This document shows positions 1 through 12,384 of a stretch of DNA of 64,000 bases, piece by piece. The translations under genes were made by a program, and so were the position numbers. The stretch comes from Pelodera strongyloides (lineage: Eukaryota; Nematoda; Chromadorea; Rhabditida; Rhabditidae). The stretch's first letter is position 1; the number at the start of each line of letters is the position of its first letter. Under the pieces are notes generated by a model. That model did not search any database, was not told the origin of the DNA, and saw only the letters and a program-made list of their open reading frames with translations. The stretch is taken from contig JAANDG010000247.1 in the NCBI GenBank assembly GCA_036852015.1, positions 124,001 to 188,000 of the forward strand, in the 5' to 3' direction.

Positions 1-556
1 GTTTCACGCGCAGAGAGGTTTTTTGAGGTTCGCTCTAGGCACATATAGAGCAAGACTAGTCAGACGAAACTGATATAGTGTGTGTTGGCAAGAGGTTCAG
101 GCGGTAAATATTCATACGGAGCGGGAAATGGAGCAGAATTAGAGAATAAAGGGAAATTCACTGGGTTCTTAGTATTTGTATACATGTGTTGTCGAAGCAA
201 GTCATGCATCAGTAGTTTGACAACATGTACACAAAAAGTTGGCAAAACGATGTCTTTGTTGCAAGTAAGAGGATAAAATGCTGCCTTTTTTCTTTTGTAC
301 GCTATGTTTCTATCCTTGTGCTAAACATATCAAAACCAGTTGAATGATTAGCACATAGTTTGTGTTACATTAAAGCGGTGCGGCGTGGTTGGCACATACA
401 TTTTCTACATGGCTATGACGTCTGGACCACGCGTCCAAACCAATCCGGAAATAATTCCGTTTGGTAAATAGCCCCAGAGAAATTTTTCTAGACGACTGAA
501 GCCTCCTACGGCGTAATCCAAAAATGAGACTATGTGAGAGTACCACCTAATCTTTC

Positions 557-683
557 AAAGCTAAATAGGCGCCGGTTTTTGAAACGCATCGTGGACAACT
601 GAATTTTTTTATTTATGCATAAGCTGCATAAGAATGATGGTTTACCCTATGTTTTTCAAAAACCGGCCGGTATTTCGCTTTAA
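557..683. mobile_element. MITE of family M1 (diverged left end)
   Basis: The right end reads CCGGCCGGTATTTCGCTTTAA, and a degraded inverted match opens the element. The interior has the family's GCATAAGCTGCATAAGAATG block. Non-coding, with TTAA at the right boundary. Confidence 0.75.
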
Positions 684-1053
684 AACGTTTAAAACAACCC
701 CATTTCGCCTATTTGCGACTAGAATGGACAGAAGTGCGTTTCAAACGTAAGACGTAATATTCGTACCATGAATCTCTCTAACAATAAGAATAAGGTTTCA
801 TGAAAGTGTGCCGCGTAACTCGGTTATCTTCACAAATGTCCATCACATTAGACAGAATTGACCGAATATCAAAACCAACACATAAAATAAAACATCTCGG
901 TCAGAACACGGAAGTAATGTGGACAAAGTTATTGTTGAACCAAGTTAATGGTTACTGCGCGTGAAAGGTTTTCGTAGCTTGGCGCAAAGCGCGGGTCAGC
1001 GCGCTGGCGGTTGCGCTGCCGTGAAGAAAAGTGTTGTCAAACGAGGGCAAGGG

Positions 1054-1098
<45 letters not shown>

Positions 1099-1690
1099 AA
1101 CAAGAGTAAGAAAAGCGTAACAATGGCAGGAAGCGAAGCCTCGGGGCGCAAGGCGCGGCACAAGAAAAACACAAAGGCGCCTACTTTACTACCGGTCAGC
1201 GAAGCGCTTGGCAGGCGCAAAGGCAAAGCACACCTTTGACACATACACATCAAAAAACAGGGCGGACAATTGAAGACCATTAAAACCATTAGGTGGAAAT
1301 TGGAGATTGTTTGACAATGACAATGACAACTGACAAACATAGCACCTCATTGTCAGATAGGGTTTCTTATGGTTATAATCCTTAATTGGCTTCGTGCCTA
1401 GGTTCTCTATGATCCATGCGTAAGCTATGAGCACTTTACACGTTCACTGATTAGTACAACCTTAGTTGTAACATTTTCACTGTACTTTACAGTTGTATTA
1501 CGTAAATACGAATGTTATATGTGCTACAGTACTGTATTGAAAACTGTAGTGTAATAATGCCGGTTATTAGATTTATCTGCACGACTTGCATACTTTGCCT
1601 ACTCCAGAGAACGATACATGAGCTGACTGTATTTGTAACAGTTCTTTTTTATGGCGTTGCGCTCTTTCTAATTGTAAGCGTCTCTAAACT

Positions 1691-1858
1691 TTAAAGCGAA
1701 ATACCGACCGGTTTTCGAAATGAAAACTCCTACGTATTTATGCTAATTTACTCGAATTTAGGTCCATTTTGTATTCTATTTTATGTTCATTTGCATAAGC
1801 TGCATAAGAATGCTGATGTAGTCGATGCGTTTCAAGACCGGCCGGTATTTCGCTTTGA
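1691..1858. mobile_element. MITE of family M1
   Basis: Begins TTAAAGCGAAATACCG and ends as an imperfect inverted copy, GGCCGGTATTTCGCTTTGA. About 168 bp with the usual AT-rich core containing GCATAAGCTGCATAAGAATG. Confidence 0.85.
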
Positions 1859-3479
1859 ACATTCTAAAGTTAAGTTCTGCTAGTTGTATGTTAACTATTG
1901 TGTAATGTAACATAACAAAGTAATATTTCCAACTTCACTCAAGCGCGTCAAAAAGAAACGTTCATTGCAAGGTCGCCGCACACACATAGCACATCCACAG
2001 CACAGGGCGGTGACCTCCAAAAAGCAAAAAAAGAAACCGAGTAAAAACAAACAAGGCGAAAATGGCAAAAAGGAAACTTTGGCGATCGGTCTTATTTGGC
2101 GAGAAATGCACTGATGTAAAGGTTGATGCTCTCACTTTTTTTGTATGTTTTTTCTAAGTGACCATCAAGATGGAGACTGAGACACAAGTTTCTTTGAAAC
2201 ATTACAGGCGGTTCATAAAACTGTGAGCGGGGGCAACGCCGCGCCCAGCTAGAATATGCGATAGGTAGGTGCAGCTGCGCTCCATACCGTGCTGCTCACA
2301 AAACAGTGAGAGGCTTGCGCGCCGTGAATTTTTTCAGCTTACGAACTACTAGGTGTGCGTCTACCCATAACGGTAATTGACTGTAAGGGATGTGTAACTC
2401 TCTAAAATAGCTAATTTAATATAACAGAAACCAAATCATAATAACAATATTATTGTACATAAACTCCAATTTTCGCAGTCAGATGCATCCTATATTCCTA
2501 TATGCCCTCATTTAGCTGTACGAATTTGGCACCTAATATAACAAAAACGCATGATTTTTATGAAACAAACAAGTTTAATAACAACTTAAAACAAAATTGA
2601 CAGTGAAAAACGGCCGTAATTCGTTGAAAAATTATCAGGTTTTTATTTTGGGATCTTCATTGACAGTTGCTATTTGCTAAAGACAGTGACTAACATAAAC
2701 TACATAAACAACAAATAAATTTCGAAATAAGTATCGTGATGCCTAACGAATTGTAAGTGACTACTTCCGTTGAAAACGTTTCCACTAGTGTAAGATCATG
2801 AATATACTTTAGCTTGCCGTTCGCGAAGGGCAGTTGGCTGCATTTATTTTTTTTACAATACAATCGTGGTAAGTACCGTATGATTTCGTCCATTCCGTAA
2901 AACTGTCTAAGATGATCACGGCCTTCGTTGTATCATTCGTATCCATCGTACTGTATTTATTGCTTGCTATGCCATCCTTTTATTTTATAAGGAAAGTGCC
3001 CTAGCCTTGGACTTCGACGCTACACGTCAGGGGTTCGCTTCCTCTGACAATCAGAAGCGATGTCACAGCGCGGAATGTAGTGTAGAGAAACGTGGGCCTT
3101 ATTACCTTAGCCTTAGTACATACATAAGCAATATCTCATACAGTGCATCACCGAACTTTGTTCATATTACATATTACGATATAAAACCCATTGGATCGGA
3201 CAAAATGTTACCCGAAAACAATATATGTATGGGCAACCACACCCGAGAAACCCAATTAAAAAGTGCATTATCAGAATATTGCGAAAACAACGTACAGAAA
3301 GAAAGAATATGTATTGACAACGCGAACCACCGCCCTTATATACATACACAACCTATGCTGTAAACAGAACGAGTTCTTTTTGCTTTACAACATATTGTTT
3401 AGTTTCTATTTTTCTATTAAAAGTTTGTTAACGAACAAGTTTAGAGAAAATAGGACTAATTTCATAAGAGAGGAGAGAT

Positions 3480-3594
3480 GGAGACATGGAGAGAGAGAGG
3501 GAGAGAGAGAGAGAAGAGAGAGAGAGAAGAGAGAGAGAAGAGAGAGAAGAGAGAGAAGAGAGAGAGAAGAGAGAGAGAAGAGAGAGAGAGAGGG
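3480..3594. repeat. (GA)n-rich microsatellite
   Basis: Imperfect GA/GAAGAG tract. It generates spurious Arg-Glu open frames. It lies 17 nt upstream of the candidate first exon at 3611. Confidence 0.9.
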
Positions 3595-3610
3595 GAAGGT
3601 TACTTCACCT

Positions 3611-3673
3611 ATGTCATTTTGTTTAGATACGATCAGGAAGTTTTTTGACAAGTTTCGAGAGAAAGAAAAACTG
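3611..3673 (+). CDS. Candidate first coding exon, unknown gene
   Basis: An ATG opens a 21-codon frame, lysine- and phenylalanine-rich (ending FDKFREKEKL), and runs in phase 0 into a perfect GTAAGT donor. I do not recognise the protein and could not join it with confidence to a downstream exon. An M1 MITE occupies the following intronic sequence at 3812. The acceptor-like GTTTAG inside the frame could instead mark an internal exon starting near 3626. Confidence 0.35.
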
Positions 3674-3810
3674 GTAAGTAAAAAGAAGCTACGAGAAGAA
3701 AAGGCTGAAAGGGTTCAAATGTGAAGGTACACCAGCAAGTGAACAACTGCATGTACATAATCATAATGACTATTGTTAATATTTGGTCGTCTTTCTCTTT
3801 GTATTGATTG

Positions 3811-3981
3811 TTAAAGCAAAATACCGGCCGGTTTTTGAAACGCACCTCAAGTACATGCATTCATGCAAGGTGGGGTCTAATTGGGGTCTAAGTTTTTATT
3901 CTAATTATGCTCCTTTGCATATGCTGCATAAGAAAGAAGGTGTACAATGCGTTTCAAAAACCGGCCGGTATTTCGCTCTAA
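3811..3981. mobile_element. MITE of family M1
   Basis: Inverted ends TTAAAGCAAAATACCGGCC and GGCCGGTATTTCGCTCTAA flank about 130 bp of AT-rich core. Confidence 0.85.
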
Positions 3982-4728
3982 ACAATAAAGCTTATTGGTA
4001 GCAAAATAAGAGTTCTACACACGAAATGACGAAATATGATGGTATATATTGTATGAACTATGAACTGTTCGTTATATTTTTCACATCAATTGTTTTTGTA
4101 CGTAATAAATTATTATTTGTATTTTTCATATCAATTAGTTAATTTTGGAAGTCTGCCAGTTATTCTGCTGTATTCCACTGTATGACACATGACGATTAAT
4201 TCATAAAACACGCTCAAAAAAATATTTATCTCAAAATTCAAATTTAAAGCAAAATACATACATCAACAATAAAAAATTTGAATATTGTTCGTTGAATTCC
4301 ATTTTATACTTTATATATTATACACTCATGAGAGCAGTCTTTTGATTATAAACAAAATTTTCCAAAAAAAAAAATAAGATACAGATACAGTAATAAAAAT
4401 AACCAAAACATGTACACTCTTAGAACACAGTAAAGATTCGATACCAATCAATGTACATAATAGGCAAATAAGCAAATAAGCAAAAAACCTAACGGAATTC
4501 AGTTTATTGATTTTCTGATTTAGATTTATGGTCCAATGGAGATCAGTTTCATTTTTTTCATTAGCAAAAATAAAAAATAAAATCGAGTTTCACCTCGATG
4601 CAATCTGCTCGTGCGGCCTGATAGAAGTAACAAGGTATAAAAGAAGTTCAAATTTGCAAATTAAAAAAAAAAGAAATGAAGATGATAAAAAACTGAAAGA
4701 TGATAAAGCGTTATCGATTGATTATCGA

Positions 4729-5414
4729 TTACTTTCGTTTGGAGATCAGCTGACGCAATTTCTCGAAAATTCGCGTTTTCTTTGCGTTTTTCTGAAGACA
4801 TTTATTGACGGTGTCGTCGGAAGTTGGAGCAGGTTTCTTTTCTTCGACGGAACTCTGAAATTAAGCCAAATTTAAAAAACGCAAATCGAATTTTTTTATA
4901 AAGCGATATAACAGCCTGTTTTTAAACATGTGATGAACAACAACATCCTTTCATTGTGACGCAAATTTATATGGGCCAAAAAAAATTTGCGCAGCAGTTT
5001 TTTTGCATCCACTACATGGGGAGACATACAGCGTCCAAACTCCAAACTACGTTTAAAACCCGGCTATTATTCCGCATTAAATTGATTGCATTAAAAATTT
5101 AGAGAGGGGAAAGATGAGGCAGAGAGAGGGAGAAAAATTAACAGAGAGAGAGAACAGAGTGAAATAGAGAGCGAAGAGAAAGAAACAAAAATTGAGAGGG
5201 AGAGAGCAGAGACTGAGAGGTAGGGATAGAGAGAACAGAGAGAGAGAGAGAGAGAGAGAGAAATAGAGAGACTCACCTGGCTGGCAGTATCTGTTTCCGA
5301 CGTCGATTCCTCCTTTACGTTTCGGTCCTCATCTTCCTCGACTGTGTAATAATAATTGGAGACATAGTAGGCCGGTTCACGGGAAATACTTGAAGCACAA
5401 ACGTTGATGATCAT
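4729..5414 (-). CDS. Small two-exon gene, 87-aa hypothetical protein
   Basis: Exon 1 runs 5414-5277 (46 codons, starting MIINVCASS) into a GTGAGT donor. Exon 2 runs 4854-4729 after a TTTCAG acceptor (41 codons, ending KLRQLISKRK then TAA). The phase is 0 at both ends. The protein is acidic in the middle (EEDEDR, SETDTAS) and basic at the C-terminus, with no signal peptide or membrane segment, so it is probably soluble. A TTTCAG with no open frame above it lies 14 nt upstream of the ATG, which fits spliced-leader trans-splicing and argues this is the true start. The single intron (4855-5276) holds an M2 MITE and a (GA)n tract next to the donor. I do not recognise the family. Confidence rests on frame, donor, acceptor and phase all agreeing. 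Confidence 0.65.
4898..5080. mobile_element. MITE of family M2 (diverged)
   Basis: Starts ATAAAGCGATATAACAGCC, ends CCGGCTATTATTCCGCATTAA. It sits inside the intron of the 87-aa gene. Confidence 0.6.
5101..5272. repeat. (GA)n-rich microsatellite
   Basis: Long imperfect GA tract in the intron of the 87-aa gene. It ends a few bases from that gene's GTGAGT donor (which reads on the minus strand). Confidence 0.9.
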
Positions 5415-5703
5415 CTTCTTTTTTTATGCTGAAATGTTAACAAATGTAAATAAAGTTTGGCAACGTAAATCATCTCCCGGGTACGTCTCCCCACAGTTCC
5501 CGCCGCATGATGGACCTCCCTCAATCATTATCGGCATCATAGTTGCGTAGCTTCGCATTTTTAGAGTAAGCAAGTGTGAAAAAAGGAAAGTATACAAACA
5601 TACCAATAAGATAACATTGAATACTAATGAAGGTACCCCGTTTCGAAAACGACAAAATGTTTGCTAGTGCGCTTTATTTCTGGTTCTGATTGGCCCTTTT
5701 CAG

Positions 5704-5813
5704 AATTCAACGAGAAGACTGTCCCCATCATCATGTATGAACATAAAGCACTAGATTTACCGTGCTTGTGTACGTCGGAAGAATTAGACCTGAGTGCGGG
5801 TGCCACAGGGTAG
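5704..5813 (+). CDS. Candidate terminal exon, unknown protein
   Basis: After a CCCTTTTCAG acceptor a frame of 36 codons stays open to TAG (residues include KTVPIIMYEHK and TSEELDLSAGATG). It starts in phase 1. The opposite strand also has a plausible exon here (5829-5763, acceptor GATTTTCAG, donor GTAAAT), so the strand is not settled. No homology recognised. Confidence 0.3.
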
Positions 5814-5829
5814 TTTTACTTTTCTGAAA

Positions 5830-7185
5830 ATCCAGGCATTAGTATGAATGGCTTGAAGCCAACAAAATAAATTGCAATATTTTGGAACTCTGTAAAAGCT
5901 CCTCCATAAATCGAAACATGTCGAATGCGAAACATTTAGAAAATTCAGAGAACGGGAACGTTAATATTTCATCGACGTGACGTCTGCATGCAGTCTTTTG
6001 ATAAATCGTCACGAATTATTTTTCGGCCAGCCGCAGTCAATGGCAGAAAAAAAAAACATTTTGCGAAGGATTAAAAGGCCGAAGCTCAAATTCAGTAATA
6101 ACTACCGTAATTGAAGATTAAACAACTAAATTATTAACAAGAAGTTAAGTTAGCGAGCATGATTAAATTTGAATTTTTTTATGTTGATCTACGATGTTGT
6201 TTGGAGATAATCCGTCTAGGCCTCTACACCTCACGAGGTGGGATTTTAATTTTAAACGTAACGACTTAGTTTTCATAGAGAAGCACACATTTTTTTTTCG
6301 TCTATAATGAGACTATTCAGCAAATTTTTAAATATCTTATTATATAAAAGAGTAACTGTAGCGTAATCTGCATACCGATGTGCGTTACGGAAGTGCAAAT
6401 TTTCGTGTTGGCGTATAAAAAGAGCGTCGCAGCTCAATATCGAAGTATGCTTATACAATTGATTCCTATTATGTGAATTTCTTATGATACGTTTGAAACT
6501 TTGTATATAAGTATGCCCATGCTACACCAATCATATTTCCATGTAAGTCGCATCAGGCGGCGTGAGCCGACTGGTAAAAGAATAACATGAAGAGAAGGAA
6601 AGATCATACAGTGGTAGAAATAGTAGTGAACAGTTCAAGGAAATTGTGTAGCAGAAGAAGTCGATAAGTTTACTATAACTCTCATTCCTTGTGCATCAGT
6701 GATCAACAAAAACGATAATACTATGCTTTAGGGGTGATCACAACAAACACATGGCTAGCATAACATTAATATGAAATTTACGTACTAGGTTAATTGAATA
6801 CCGACGTACACGTACTAGATATTCATTTTTTCATTAGAAACCTTATCCCGAGTCCAGAGGTTTCGGAATTCCAAAACTTTGAGAATTCCAAGATTTAAAA
6901 GGAGGTGACAATAATTGAAGAAAATCATCGGCCACTGGTCTGTGACCAACGAAACAACGTTGGTCACAGACAACGTTGGTCACAACGTTGGCCCTTTGTG
7001 AATCGTGGTATAATTAGTTGACAATAGGCGACGTCGTAGCCATGTATTATAAAAGCGGAAGTAGGTAGGCGTTTTTGAAAAAAAAAACGTGCAAACCGCT
7101 AGATTAAGAAAATGATTTACTGGGTTGTAACTAAAGACCATCGAAACACAAACTACGCGTTGGTTATAGAAGTTAACCAAAAATG
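5830..7185. other. Unique AT-rich sequence, no gene seen
   Basis: I found no splice-bounded frame. A direct repeat of a short CAACGTTGGTCACA word occurs near 6953-6985. Confidence 0.5.
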
Positions 7186-7354
7186 TTAAAGCCGTATTGT
7201 ACCTCTTTGGGAAATTTGAATATGATACGAATTTCCTGTGTGTCCTATGCAAGTTTTGGTGCCCTTCCGAAGCTTGTGGCATCAAATTAACTAGGATACA
7301 TAGGATATTCGTATCATATGCAAATTTATCAAAGTATGTGTAATACGGCTTTAA
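7186..7354. mobile_element. MITE of family M4
   Basis: Ends TTAAAGCCGTATTG and AATACGGCTTTAA are inverted. Further in, both arms carry TGATACGAAT / ATTCGTATCA and a TCCTATG block, giving a long imperfect hairpin. Related copies lie near 18.3, 48.3 and 63.2 kb. Confidence 0.8.
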
Positions 7355-7611
7355 AAGGAGTGTGAATACCACGATAGTGCTACGATGCCCGCCAACATCG
7401 ATGGCTGGTACTGATTCAATAGGTTATCTCACTGATGAAACTTACATCATCTCAAGTTTGAAATCATTGGAAAATTCATCATTATAAAAGTTTAGAAGGA
7501 CTGACGAGTAGCATAGCCGGACATCTCTTCAAACAAGTAGGACGTGTTTCCGTCGTACACAATCAGATCACAATTAGCATAAGACCGTTTAGTTCATATT
7601 TTTACATTACT

Positions 7612-7794
7612 TTAAAGCGAAATACAGGCCGGTTGTTGAAATGCATTGCGTACACCTGCTTTCTTATGCAGCATATGCAAATGAGCAAAAATTAGAATAA
7701 AAACTAGACCCCAATTAGACCCCGCGTTGCATAAATGCATCGGAATGCAAGTACTCGAGATGCGTTTCAATAACCGGCCGGTATTTCGCTTTAA
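7612..7794. mobile_element. MITE of family M1
   Basis: Ends TTAAAGCGAAATACAGGCC and CCGGCCGGTATTTCGCTTTAA. The right end lies 8 nt before an acceptor-like CGTCTTAG on the plus strand. Confidence 0.85.
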
Positions 7795-7802
7795 CGTCTT
7801 AG

Positions 7803-9127
7803 TACTCAAAGGTTTAATAAAGTTGAAACGATGAGGAAAGTTCTGAAGACGTTGAATGGCACGGGTGGAATGTATCGCTTCTCCTGGCATTGATTGCCGG
7901 CAGGCATGGAAAGTGGACTCAACCGGGCTGTGGGCCGAACCAGGGAGAGAGGGAGAGGGAGACAGAGAGAGAGAGAGAGATAGAGAAGGGGAGAGAGAGA
8001 AAAGGAGAGAAAAGAAGAGAGAGCAGCAGACAGAGCTGCACCATCTCTCTGTCTCTTACTTGGGCCCTCCCTCCGAGAGTAGTGCCCAGAGGCCAGTCAT
8101 CTGGACCACAAGAAAACAGCGATTTACAACTTGGCCTTGCGTTTTTTAAGCTTCATGTCATGCTTGCGACGAAGTGGAGAGAGAGAAAGACAGAGAGAGA
8201 GAAGCAGGACACGTGAAGAACGCCTTGAAGTTCAGCTGATAGCTTGTCAACTGAGTGATGTACAATACATGACAGACTCGTCAAAAATGTTAGCCTCCTA
8301 CATTACTGGAACATACATTGACATTTGAACTCAGAACGAACTCTGTGATCTCATATGAGAAAGAAAAGAGCCGAGCCGAAAGTAAAACAAGTTGGGAAAC
8401 GATCCGATTCCGAAACTTGGATTCATAGTTTTCGCTAAGTCGTTCATTTTCGTCGGATTTCTGATTTTCGGTCCCCAGGACAGCTTGCGATAATTTTCGA
8501 AATTCCCTTTATTCTAGTGGGGAAGTCAGGCCAGCATACCTTATGCTGCTTATGCAAACATAGCTTCATAGCTTTATTGGATCTTTAGTTAGATTAGCAG
8601 TTAAAAATAGCTCTTGGTCACGTAAAGAATGGCTAGAAAAGTTCTTTGTTATATTCATTGGGTAATATTTCTTTGTTGAAATTTAGAGCGAGAGAGAGAG
8701 TGAGAGAGAGAGGGAAAGAGAGAGAGGGAGAGGGAGAGAGAGAGAGGGGAATAGAGGTAGCCGGTCATTTTCTCCAAAAATAATCTGAATGGCCAAAAAC
8801 TTTGTTGGGGAAATTGACTTCCCGTTTGTTCAGTTCTTTCTCAAAATAGGTGCCCTATACTTGAGGCAAACGAAGTGGAAGTGAAAACACTTCTAGAAGT
8901 GAGTCTACCTCTATTCTCACATTTATCCCAATGTTCCTTTCTTTTCTTTCTCTCTCTGTCTTCTCTCTCTCTCTCTTCTCTCACTCCCTCTCTCTCTCCA
9001 AATTTACCCAACAAAGAAGTATTACCCAATGAATATTTCAATACTCTTGTTGAGAATTTAGCCGTTGTTCAAAAATGCGTGGGTAAAAGTGAAACCGTGA
9101 AGGAAGTTTTAAAACATATGTATTAGT
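7803..9127 (+). CDS. Probable gene 3' region with several candidate exons, structure unresolved
   Basis: Three stretches look coding on the plus strand. About 8203-8253 follows a GAAGCAG and reads TREERLEVQLIACQL. About 8836-8899 follows TTTGTTCAG, reads CPILEANEVEVKTLLE and meets a GTGAGT donor. About 9007-9127 follows a long CT tract and reads NEYFNTLVENLAVVQK to VLKHMY and TAG. They would make a helical, charged protein end. The phases between the last two do not match cleanly with the best donor, so at least one boundary is wrong. A further frame at 7860-7945 (VECIASPGIDCRQAW) may belong here or be chance. I do not recognise the family. The many (GA)n tracts in the introns (7945-8033, 8163-8212, 8687-8750) make the model uncertain. 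Confidence 0.35.
8943..8998. repeat. (CT)n microsatellite serving as pyrimidine tract
   Basis: A TCTCTC-rich run lies just upstream of the candidate terminal exon near 9007. Confidence 0.7.
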
Positions 9128-10259
9128 CATTACTTCCTTTTTAAGTCGCGCAAGAGGGAACTAAACTTTAGTGAAGTGGATAATATCCCAGCAAGACACG
9201 TTGTTGTCTGTCTTTTCACCGTTGGCACGTCACACTTCACACTCCAAATAGTTGTAAACATCTAATCACATCTTATTTACATACCATTTTGCCATAACTT
9301 TACCGTTTTCGCACAGTTCTAAAAGATGTTGAATCAACTAAATAATGGGCTTGGCCTCAACAAAATATTGTGCTTTGAACAATCCTCGAAGACATTTGAC
9401 GCTTTGGGAAAAAGAATCGCACCAAAAACATTTTTGTCTGTGAAATTTGAGACCACTTGAACTTTAAGCTTTCTGACCATGAGCCGAACTCATTCCTCGA
9501 AAATTTATATACTGATAGACAAGGAGAAAGTGTTTTAGAAAGGGTCACATAACGCGGGATCACTAAATAATAGATTAGAAGTAAAAAAAAAAAACATAAT
9601 TTGTCTAAGTGATCGACCTGTCCAAAATGTGTGTTATGGTTATGGTATCGAAACACTACGTGTGTATTCAATACACGTTGGCGCACACGTGGCGCACGTT
9701 TGGGATAAAACAAAAGCGCGACACTCTTTTCCGTCTAGGTGTTCTGCGGAACTTTGGAACGTTCATAACCAGAAGAATAGATAAGAACACGGCCGTGAAA
9801 AGTAAAGGCAGTAAATTCCATTTCCTCAAGGTTACATCTACTATTTTAGGGTGCAATGTTGACCAAATGGCCTCAATCTACGAAATTTCTATTTTTGAAC
9901 CTTGTCACATTTTCGGACCTTTTCTTAGAATTTTCTTATATTACTGCGGCAGAAAATCAGATTTCCAACACCACGTGCCGTGGGCCAGACATTGACCGGA
10001 AGCTCTTATACTTATTCTATAGTAGTACTAGTCTGGTTTTTTGAGCAAAAGACCAAAAAAGCACTAAAAAAACCGCTGCTTGCGGAAAGTATCGGTAAAG
10101 ATTTATTGTTTACTATTATATTTATCAATTATCTTTAGGAGTGAATACAGTGCTACCATGTTACGAAAGACTTTGGTAATCTGTCGCTAATTTGACTAAT
10201 TCACAACTACAGCTATAATATAAAATGTTGAGCGTCTCTTATTTTTAATTTTCAATTTG
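9128..10259. other. No gene supported
   Basis: Open frames on the plus strand at 9609-10044 look weakly coding but lack a consistent exon structure. Nothing else is seen. Confidence 0.4.
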
Positions 10260-10542
10260 TAATCTAAAAGGGGGCGTGGCGCAATGGCAAGCGCCTTGTT
10301 CCACGCCACCGGTCGCTGGTTCGAGCCCGGCCCGGAACCCCTTCACCTCACCAGAGGTGTAAAAGTTGTTAGCTGGGTAAAACCAGCGGAGATAAATCGG
10401 CTTCCCGAGAAAATTGGCCTCCGGGAAGTTTAAAGGCCAGTTCGTCCGGCTTCAGAAATGAACCGGACCCCGGTGCACCGTTTCTGCGGATTCGGTTGAT
10501 ATAACCCGGTACACTTTATATTTTTTATCTTTAATCTAAAAG
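10260..10542 (+). mobile_element. tRNA-derived SINE (SINE-A) with 11-bp target duplication
   Basis: The head has a box A-like GTGGCGCAATGGCAAGC and a box B GGTTCGAGCCC, the internal RNA polymerase III promoter of tRNA genes. It is followed by a body of about 170 bp ending TTGATATAACCCGGTAC and an A/T-rich tail. The exact direct repeat TAATCTAAAAG flanks it at 10260-10270 and 10532-10542, the mark of LINE-mediated retrotransposition. A second copy with a different target duplication lies at 63717-63985. Confidence 0.9.
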
Positions 10543-10798
10543 AGGCTTCATCCTATCAAACTATAAATAAAGCCGAAACAATATGGCGGAAGTAGACAAA
10601 TTCTGGTATTTTCACTGAATAGATGGGTAATTTACTTGAAACGGGTTGAAAAAGAGCGGCTCCAAGGAACGAACAAGCAATGTTGAATACATAGAAGCAT
10701 TTAGATTTAATTGCAATAAATGGATATCAGGTATGTGTTGTATGTTTCAGTTTCAGGAGCATAAATGTAAGTTAATTGTTGAGCTTCTTAATTTCAAG

Positions 10799-10960
10799 TT
10801 AAAGCAAGTACCGGCCGGTTTTTGAAACGCATCGCGGGCAACTGATCTCTCACGTTTTTATGATAATTTACTCGAATTTAGCTCAATTTTCATTATAATT
10901 TATGTTTAAGTGCTGGTCTACTGGATGTTTCTTCAAAAACCGGCCGGTATTTCGCTTTAA
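10799..10960. mobile_element. MITE of family M1
   Basis: TTAAAGCAAGTACCGGCCGG opens it and CCGGCCGGTATTTCGCTTTAA closes it. The core is a shortened version of the family core. Confidence 0.85.
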
Positions 10961-11439
10961 TAAAAAATTCTGGTAAAATAACCATAGGATAGCAAGACAG
11001 GATTGATTCTCTAAGCCTCAGTAGTCTCCCGAAATAAATATTTTCCGAAAATAGAAAGAAATACGTAGTAGCCAGGGGAAAAAAATAAAAAATAAAATCT
11101 TGTCTGACGTTTTCAGCCTCCTAATCTTTAATCCAATCAGCCTCAGCCAGTGTGACCCACGCCTTATTTTGTCACAATTCTATGGAATCTCAAAAGCCTC
11201 AAAAAATGAATTTGAATAGACGCATAGATTAGCAGCATAGAATTATTATTTGTGATTTGTGATTCAGAAGTGTTTTCTAAAGTGAAATTCGGAATAAAAA
11301 GATGTATGAATGCACGTCAGAACATTGTTGCCCATTTAAAGCGGCCAAACGCACAGTTCTTTTTGGCATACATGGGAACCCCATTATAGTAAACAATAAA
11401 TCTTTATCGATACTTTCCGCAATTTAAAGCGGTTTTGAA

Positions 11440-11690
11440 GTGTATATTGGACGTTTGAGGCCGTGTGATAATGGTTTTCGTTGCTCCGAATGGTTTTTAC
11501 AATCTGGTGACTGGTTTGTGACTGGTTCGCTACCATTTGATGACCAGTTTATGACCGTTTTAAATGAAGCTTGATCACCAAATGGTTACGAAGAGATCAC
11601 CAAAGGGTCTGGTCGAAGAATAAGCCAGTGAACCGTCGCCAAATGGGTTCCCCCATTTCCTATGGACTCGAAAAAGGTGGCCGCTTGAGG
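11440..11690. repeat. Dispersed repeat rich in TGGTCACCAAATGG-like words
   Basis: Repeated short motifs around GGTGAC, CATTTGGTGA and CCAAATGGGTTC, shared with 30290-30475, 35300-35440 and 50140-50300. Class unknown; no long open frame. Confidence 0.55.
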
Positions 11691-12034
11691 CGTATTTCCA
11701 TACTTATGAAACGTCTGCACATATATCGTTCTTTTTACATAGAATATTCTAATTCTAATACCCTTTTATATCCAAAGCGTCTGTAACGTGAGTGCTAGCA
11801 CACTCTACAGTTACTCTTTTATATACTAAGATATCATTCTGGCAAGCTATCTGTTTTTACAGACTATGTCAAACAGTCAAACATAGCACAATTCGAAACA
11901 CTACAGTTTCTCTTTTGTATAGTAAGAAAGTTTGGTCGTTTGGAGTTCTACGATGTGAGTATATTTCTGGAGCAAAACACAAAGGGATAAGTAGTGCCCT
12001 TCTTACCTAACAACTATGCACTTACTAGACGAAT

Positions 12035-12170
12035 GAGCTCATTATTCACCACTCAATTCCCCATGCGGAATTCCCCGCCTTTTCCCCGCTGCGTGTCTCA
12101 CGTTAGAATGCTATTTTCTGTCCCCAGGGAGTAATTCCCCGAGGGAATCGGAGTGGTTAACATAGCCTCA
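12035..12170. mobile_element. MITE of family G (GAGGCC...TTCACCA ends), diverged
   Basis: The ends GAGCTCATTATTCACCAC and GTGGTTAACATAGCCTC are inverted. The interior (TTCCCCGCC, TCTGTCCCCAGGGAGTAATTC) matches copies at 44264-44394 and 55682-56162. Confidence 0.7.
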
Positions 12171-12384
12171 GATGTTATAAGTTTACATACAGGGTATGAA
12201 ACCGACGGATTTCGGCCTGGATTACAAATACATTTGAGCTCATATCTTTTTTTCGACAATACGACTAGTTTAATAAATAGCGTTGTACTACAAAATACAA
12301 ACCACCGATTGTAAAAGGAATAAGAGAGTAACATATATTCGACGAAAGACGTTATTGCGAAGTTTTGTCAGCTGAAATACTGGA

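Larger units (their letters stand above)
1..3600. other. Repeat-rich stretch with no gene recognised
   Basis: I see no convincing exon here on either strand. It holds two M1 MITEs, a (GA)n tract at about 1059-1095 and AT-rich unique sequence. Short open frames are not bounded by convincing splice sites. Confidence 0.5.

Noticed and set aside
3007..3363. 118-codon plus-strand frame
   Set aside because: Composition looks random and no splice signals or motifs were seen.
7803..7892. Start codon at MRKVLKTLNG as gene start
   Set aside because: The frame closes after 18 codons without a good donor; the minus strand is equally open.
9609..10044. Overlapping plus-strand frames of 128 and 62 codons
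   Set aside because: No convincing start, donor or acceptor set and no recognised motif.
10271..10342. Functional tRNA gene
   Set aside because: Box A and box B are present but the stems are imperfect and the sequence continues into a SINE body with target duplications.
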